A DNA stretch of 19,423 bases from Betaproteobacteria bacterium. GTDB lineage: Bacteria; Pseudomonadota; Gammaproteobacteria; Burkholderiales; Burkholderiaceae. The notes beneath the pieces are model-generated. The model saw only the letters and a list, made by a program, of their open reading frames with translations. It was not told the origin of the DNA and ran no database searches. The DNA lies in assembly GCA_009783065.1 (NCBI GenBank), contig WRHV01000016.1:1-19423 (forward strand). Reading direction: 5' to 3'. The position numbers were made by a program, and so were the translations under genes. Numbering within the stretch: the first letter of the stretch is position 1; the number at the start of each line of letters is the position of its first letter. Positions 16,075 to 19,423 of this stretch are shown piece after piece.

Positions 16075-16953
16075 TTATTTCAGGACTGATTTCAGCGTCT
16101 TGCCCATTTCGCCCGGATTCCGTGTAACCTTAATGCCACACTCTTCCATGACAGCCAGTTTTTCCTGCGCTGTCCCCTTGCCGCCTGAGATAATAGCACC
16201 AGCATGGCCCATCCGTTTTCCTGGAGGGGCGGTGACACCTGCAATAAAACCAACAACCGGCTTTTTCATATTATCTTTGACCCATCTTGCAGCAGTTTCC
16301 TCATCATTGCCGCCGATTTCACCAACCATGATGACGGCTTCGGTTTCCGGATCGTCATTAAACATCTTCAACACATCAATGTGTTTTAATCCATTGACAG
16401 GATCACCTCCCACACCGACGACGGTGGATTGGCCCAGGCCAAATTCGGCCAACTGACTGGCTGCTTCATAGGTCAGCGTACCTGATTTTGAAACAACACC
16501 GATGGAACCTTTCCTGTGAATATGTCCCGGCATAATGCCGATCTTAATTTCATCCGGCGTGATAATGCCAGGACAATTCGGGCCAACAAGAATGGTTTTC
16601 TTGCCCATCATCTTATCGCGTGTGCGGATCATATCCCGAACAGGAATACCCTCAGTAATACAGATGACCAAATCCATTCCTGCGTCGACAGCTTCATCAA
16701 TCGCCGCAGCAGCAAACGGAGGCGGCACATAAATAACAGAAACCGTTGCCCCAGTCTGCTTTTTCGCGTCACCCACAGTGTCAAATACCGGAATATCCAA
16801 AAATTTGGTTCCGCCTTTTTTGGGCGTAACGCCACCCACGTAGCATTCCTTGCCAAAAGCATAATTTTGTGACATTTCAGTATGGAACGCACCCGTTTTA
16901 CCAGTCAGCCCCTGAACAATGACACGCGTGTTTTTGTTAATCAGAATAGACAT
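16075..16953 (-). CDS. sucD: Succinyl-CoA synthetase (ADP-forming) alpha subunit
   Basis: This 292-residue protein has the CoA-binding Rossmann domain at the N-terminus ([20 protein letters not shown], then [11 protein letters not shown] and PVFDTV). The ligase domain contains [11 protein letters not shown] (about 123-133), the flexible [10 protein letters not shown] and the active-site [16 protein letters not shown], in which His250 is the phosphorylated histidine. With SucC it interconverts succinyl-CoA and succinate with ATP formation in the citric acid cycle. Its start follows the sucC stop by six bases, with AAGGGG overlapping the end of sucC as ribosome-binding site. The terminator just downstream marks it as the last gene of the operon. 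No sucAB or other cycle gene lies in the window. Confidence 0.98.
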   Translation of the reverse strand: MSILINKNTRVIVQGLTGKTGAFHTEMSQNYAFGKECYVGGVTPKKGGTKFLDIPVFDTVGDAKKQTGATVSVIYVPPPFAAAAIDEAVDAGMDLVICITEGIPVRDMIRTRDKMMGKKTILVGPNCPGIITPDEIKIGIMPGHIHRKGSIGVVSKSGTLTYEAASQLAEFGLGQSTVVGVGGDPVNGLKHIDVLKMFNDDPETEAVIMVGEIGGNDEETAARWVKDNMKKPVVGFIAGVTAPPGKRMGHAGAIISGGKGTAQEKLAVMEECGIKVTRNPGEMGKTLKSVLK

Positions 16954-16959
16954 ATCTTG

Positions 16960-18123
16960 TTACCCCTTTGCAGCTTTGATCGCCTTTTGTGCGGCATCAG
17001 TCATGCCATCGGCAGAAATAATCGGTAAACCGGACTTGGCCAGAATTTCCTTGCCAAGTTCGACATTGGTTCCTTCAAGACGAACAACCAGAGGGACCCT
17101 TAGCGCAACCTGACGAGCTGCCTCAATGATGCCGTTTGCAATCACATCGCACCGCATGATGCCGCCGAAAATATTCACCAGAATACATTTAACCTTCGGG
17201 TTGGCAAGCATGATTTTGAAGGCTTCCGTCACCCTTTCTGTCGTTGCACCGCCACCGACATCCAGGAAGTTTGCCGGCTCGCCGCCAAAAAGCTTGATGA
17301 TATCCATAGTCGCCATAGCTAAGCCGGCTCCATTAACCAAACAGGCGATATCACCGTCCAAAGCGATATAGGTCAAATCAAATTTAGACGCCGCAATTTC
17401 ATCCGGATCTTCTTCGTCAAAATCGCGCATACCTGAAATCTCAGGCTGACGATACATGCCATTTGAATCAAAATTGAACTTGGCGTCCAGCGCAACGATG
17501 CGATTGTCGCCCGTTAGGACCAATGGGTTGATCTCTGCCAGAGATGCATCCGTTTCATCAAACGCCTTATACAGCTCTTTCATGAATTTACCGGCTTCTT
17601 TGACAGCGACTTCAGGTATGCCGATTTTCCTGGCGATATCTTCGCCTTGTGCATCAGTCAGGCCGGTTTTCGGATCAATAAAGACTTTGTGAATCAGCTC
17701 TGGCGTGTTGTGCGCAACGTCTTCGATATCCATACCGCCTTCAGATGAAGCCATCAAGGCAACACGCTGTGTTTCGCGATCGACGACCATGCCGACATAA
17801 TATTCCTTGGCGATATCCGCCCCTTCTTCAATCAGCAGGCGCTTAACTTCGCGGCCTTCCGGACCGGTCTGGTGCGTAACGAGGGTCATGCCCAGGATAT
17901 CCGTAGCATATTGTTCAACCTCATCAATCGATTTGGCCACTTTAACACCACCGCCCTTTCCGCGACCCCCTGCGTGAATCTGAGCTTTGACAACCCAGAC
18001 CTTTCCACCTAAATTTTCAGCAGCCTCAACCGCTTCTTTTACACTAAAACAGGGAACACCACGAGGAGTTGTTACACCGTATTTGCGTAAAATCTCTTTT
18101 CCCTGATATTCATGAATATTCAT
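16960..18123 (-). CDS. sucC: Succinyl-CoA synthetase (ADP-forming) beta subunit
   Basis: This 387-residue protein opens with [17 protein letters not shown]. It has an ATP-grasp domain ([20 protein letters not shown] at about 43-62, [13 protein letters not shown] at about 194-206, ALDAKFNFD near 213-221) and a C-terminal CoA-ligase domain ([44 protein letters not shown]). It supplies the nucleotide-binding half of the alpha/beta enzyme. A good GAAGGG ribosome-binding site lies five bases before the ATG. Immediately upstream of that site is a hairpin with a U8 tract (18135-18168), then 50 bases to the stop of the same-strand CoA-transferase. A promoter for sucCD must therefore lie at or inside the end of the upstream gene, or the operon depends on read-through. 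Confidence 0.98.
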   Translation of the reverse strand: MNIHEYQGKEILRKYGVTTPRGVPCFSVKEAVEAAENLGGKVWVVKAQIHAGGRGKGGGVKVAKSIDEVEQYATDILGMTLVTHQTGPEGREVKRLLIEEGADIAKEYYVGMVVDRETQRVALMASSEGGMDIEDVAHNTPELIHKVFIDPKTGLTDAQGEDIARKIGIPEVAVKEAGKFMKELYKAFDETDASLAEINPLVLTGDNRIVALDAKFNFDSNGMYRQPEISGMRDFDEEDPDEIAASKFDLTYIALDGDIACLVNGAGLAMATMDIIKLFGGEPANFLDVGGGATTERVTEAFKIMLANPKVKCILVNIFGGIMRCDVIANGIIEAARQVALRVPLVVRLEGTNVELGKEILAKSGLPIISADGMTDAAQKAIKAAKG

Positions 18124-18134
18124 ACTAGCCCTTC

Positions 18135-18168
18135 AAAAAAAATAGATGAGTGATGAATTTCACCCATC
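18135..18168 (-). terminator. Intrinsic terminator, possible attenuator in the sucC leader
   Basis: On the minus strand GATGGGTGA and TCACTCATC (18160-18168 and 18145-18153) form a 9-bp stem with one G-U pair and a six-base loop. TA and then eight T residues follow (18142-18135). It fits a Rho-independent terminator for the CoA-transferase gene. The U run ends directly at the sucC ribosome-binding site, 11 bases before its start codon, which leaves no space for a promoter between the two. Confidence 0.75.
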
Positions 18169-18218
18169 CCAACTTAAGTCTAATGAACGATTAGTCCATT
18201 AAAACATCTGGTTTACGC

Positions 18219-19423
18219 TCATTGCTTTTTCGGCGAATTAGTAAATGCGCCTTGTTTCTTCATTTCTGCGATTTGCATGTCACTGAAACCGCAAACTTGC
18301 TTGAGTACTTCATCTGTGTGCTGCCCTAATAGCGGCGCCGGCAGAATTTTATCCACAACGCCATCCGAGAGCTTGATCGGCATGCCCACCGTCCAGTAGT
18401 CACCTTGAGGATGGCCTTCTACTTTGATCCACATATCACGATGCGCCACGTGCGCATCTGCTGCAATTTCTTCCGTCGTGAGCACCGGACCGCACGGTAT
18501 ATCCCTTTCATTAAAAAGCGCCGTCAGTTCGGTTTTGGTATAGTTGGCGGCAAAGTCAGAGATCAGTTTCCAGAGATCGGCCTGGTTTTTGCGACGGTCT
18601 GCGATTTTGGCAAAGCGTTCGTCTGTGACGAGTTTTTCTCCCCCAATGGTTTTTGCCAGAACCGGCCAGATGGCTTCTTGAATCACCACGTAGACGTAGT
18701 CGTTCATGCCATGCGGTTTGCAGGGAATGCCGTTGCCGAGCTGACCGCCGCCAGAGTCGTTGCCGGCACGCGGAACAAAGGTCATGCCCAGCGTCGGACG
18801 GCTGTATTCGGTGAGTTCGCCTTTGCCTCCCATAAGACGGCCATGGTCACAGAATTTGACGCGGCAAAGGTTCATAACGGATTCTTGCATGGCGGCTTCG
18901 ACGTATTGCCCTTTGCCTCCATTATGCGTGCGGTGATAAAGCGCGGCGCAGATGCCGATGGTCAAGTGCAGACCGGTACCGGTGTCACCCACCTGGGAAC
19001 CGGTGATGGTCGGCGGATTTTCCGGAAATCCCGTGGTAGACATGGAGCCGCCCATCGCCTGGGCGATTGGTTCGTAGGCTTTGTAGTCAGAGTAAGGGCC
19101 GGATGAGCCGAAACCTTTAATGGAGGCGACAATGATGGCCGGGTTGATTTTTTGGATGTTTTCGTAGGAATAACCCAATCTGTCCAGCACGCCTGGGCCA
19201 AAGTTTTCCATGACGACATCGCATTTCCTTAGCAGCTCTTCGAATACTTGACAGCCGGCCTTGCTTTTCATGTTGACCGTGATGGAGCGCTTGTTGCTGT
19301 TGAGCATCGTGAAATAGAGACTGTCTTTATCTTTTTCGTGACGCAACTGCTGACGCGTGATGTCTCCGTTTGGCGGTTCAAATTTGATGACGTCCGCCCC
19401 AAGCCAAGCCAGCAATTGCGATG
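18219..19423 (-). CDS. Family III CoA-transferase, formyl-CoA:oxalate CoA-transferase-like, 5' end cut by the window edge
   Basis: The frame is open to the right edge, where about 401 codons are visible; roughly 20-25 N-terminal residues are missing. The start region reads SQLLAWLGADVIKFEPPNGD, aligning with the CTQMMGFLGANVIKIE segment of Oxalobacter FRC. The catalytic aspartate is kept in GSQVGDTGTGLH (codon 18984-18986, equivalent to FRC Asp169). The glycine loop reads GNDSGGGQLG against FRC NAGGGGQPG. At the FRC Trp48 position the protein has Gln (ITRQQL against MTRGWL). The family moves CoA between carboxylic acids through aspartyl-CoA thioester and anhydride intermediates. The closest known type by eye is the oxalate-activating group, but the CoA donor cannot be read from sequence. 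It lies just upstream of sucCD on the same strand, suggesting succinyl-CoA as possible donor. An alternative is a transferase for another dicarboxylate or hydroxyacid. Confidence 0.85.
   Translation of the reverse strand, partial: SQLLAWLGADVIKFEPPNGDITRQQLRHEKDKDSLYFTMLNSNKRSITVNMKSKAGCQVFEELLRKCDVVMENFGPGVLDRLGYSYENIQKINPAIIVASIKGFGSSGPYSDYKAYEPIAQAMGGSMSTTGFPENPPTITGSQVGDTGTGLHLTIGICAALYHRTHNGGKGQYVEAAMQESVMNLCRVKFCDHGRLMGGKGELTEYSRPTLGMTFVPRAGNDSGGGQLGNGIPCKPHGMNDYVYVVIQEAIWPVLAKTIGGEKLVTDERFAKIADRRKNQADLWKLISDFAANYTKTELTALFNERDIPCGPVLTTEEIAADAHVAHRDMWIKVEGHPQGDYWTVGMPIKLSDGVVDKILPAPLLGQHTDEVLKQVCGFSDMQIAEMKKQGAFTNSPKKQ

Noticed and set aside
18880..18895. Glu in AMQESV of the CoA-transferase, where FRC has Asp (AMQDAV), looked like a catalytic Asp to Glu change
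   Set aside because: Counting residues in FRC puts catalytic Asp169 in the GAALGDS segment, not in AMQDAV. The equivalent Asp is intact here in GSQVGDT (18984-18986).
18405..19106. 233-codon plus-strand open frame opposite the CoA-transferase
   Set aside because: It is antisense to a gene with clear family motifs, its protein has no recognisable features, and it arises from codon bias of the real gene.

Overview
The window is an ordinary chromosomal stretch of a Gram-negative bacterium, most likely a betaproteobacterium of the Burkholderiales. I infer Oxalobacteraceae, possibly Oxalobacter. The reasons are the lptD-surA-pdxA-rsmA cluster diverging from amgK-murU, the type of proteins present, roughly balanced GC content, and a family III CoA-transferase resembling formyl-CoA:oxalate CoA-transferase beside sucCD. 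I find no insertion sequence, phage gene, CRISPR array, tRNA or rRNA, and no gene-free stretch longer than 300 bases.

Left block (1-7651): amgK and murU (murU runs off the left edge) recycle cell-wall N-acetylmuramic acid on the minus strand. Diverging from them on the plus strand are lptD, surA, pdxA and rsmA, a tight cluster for outer-membrane LPS insertion, periplasmic chaperoning, pyridoxal phosphate synthesis and 16S rRNA dimethylation. pdxA and rsmA overlap by four bases. The cluster ends three bases from a convergent NhaR-like LysR-family regulator.

Middle block (7655-13779): the regulator diverges from a short HPF/RaiA-type ribosome hibernation gene across a 96-base spacer holding a perfect 7-6-7 palindrome. 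Then, all on the minus strand in the order of transcription, come a putative Na+/H+ antiporter (PF07399-like), the replicative helicase dnaB, a DUF47/PhoU-like protein and a PiT-type phosphate transporter. The last two form the usual pair.

Right block (14017-19423): thiL, pgpA and pncC form a compact plus-strand operon. It converges on sucD-sucC, which a strong 14-bp-stem terminator closes. Upstream of sucC on the same strand lies the 5'-truncated CoA-transferase. The only spacer between it and sucC contains a hairpin followed by eight U residues, placed so close to the sucC start that it may act as a leaky terminator or attenuator for the succinyl-CoA synthetase genes.

The gene content is almost entirely known housekeeping. 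I do not see a novel multi-gene system. The points most worth a second look are the CoA-transferase/sucCD junction, the natural Gln at the FRC Trp48-equivalent position, the two unexplained palindromes in divergent spacers, and an LptD with only two cysteines.
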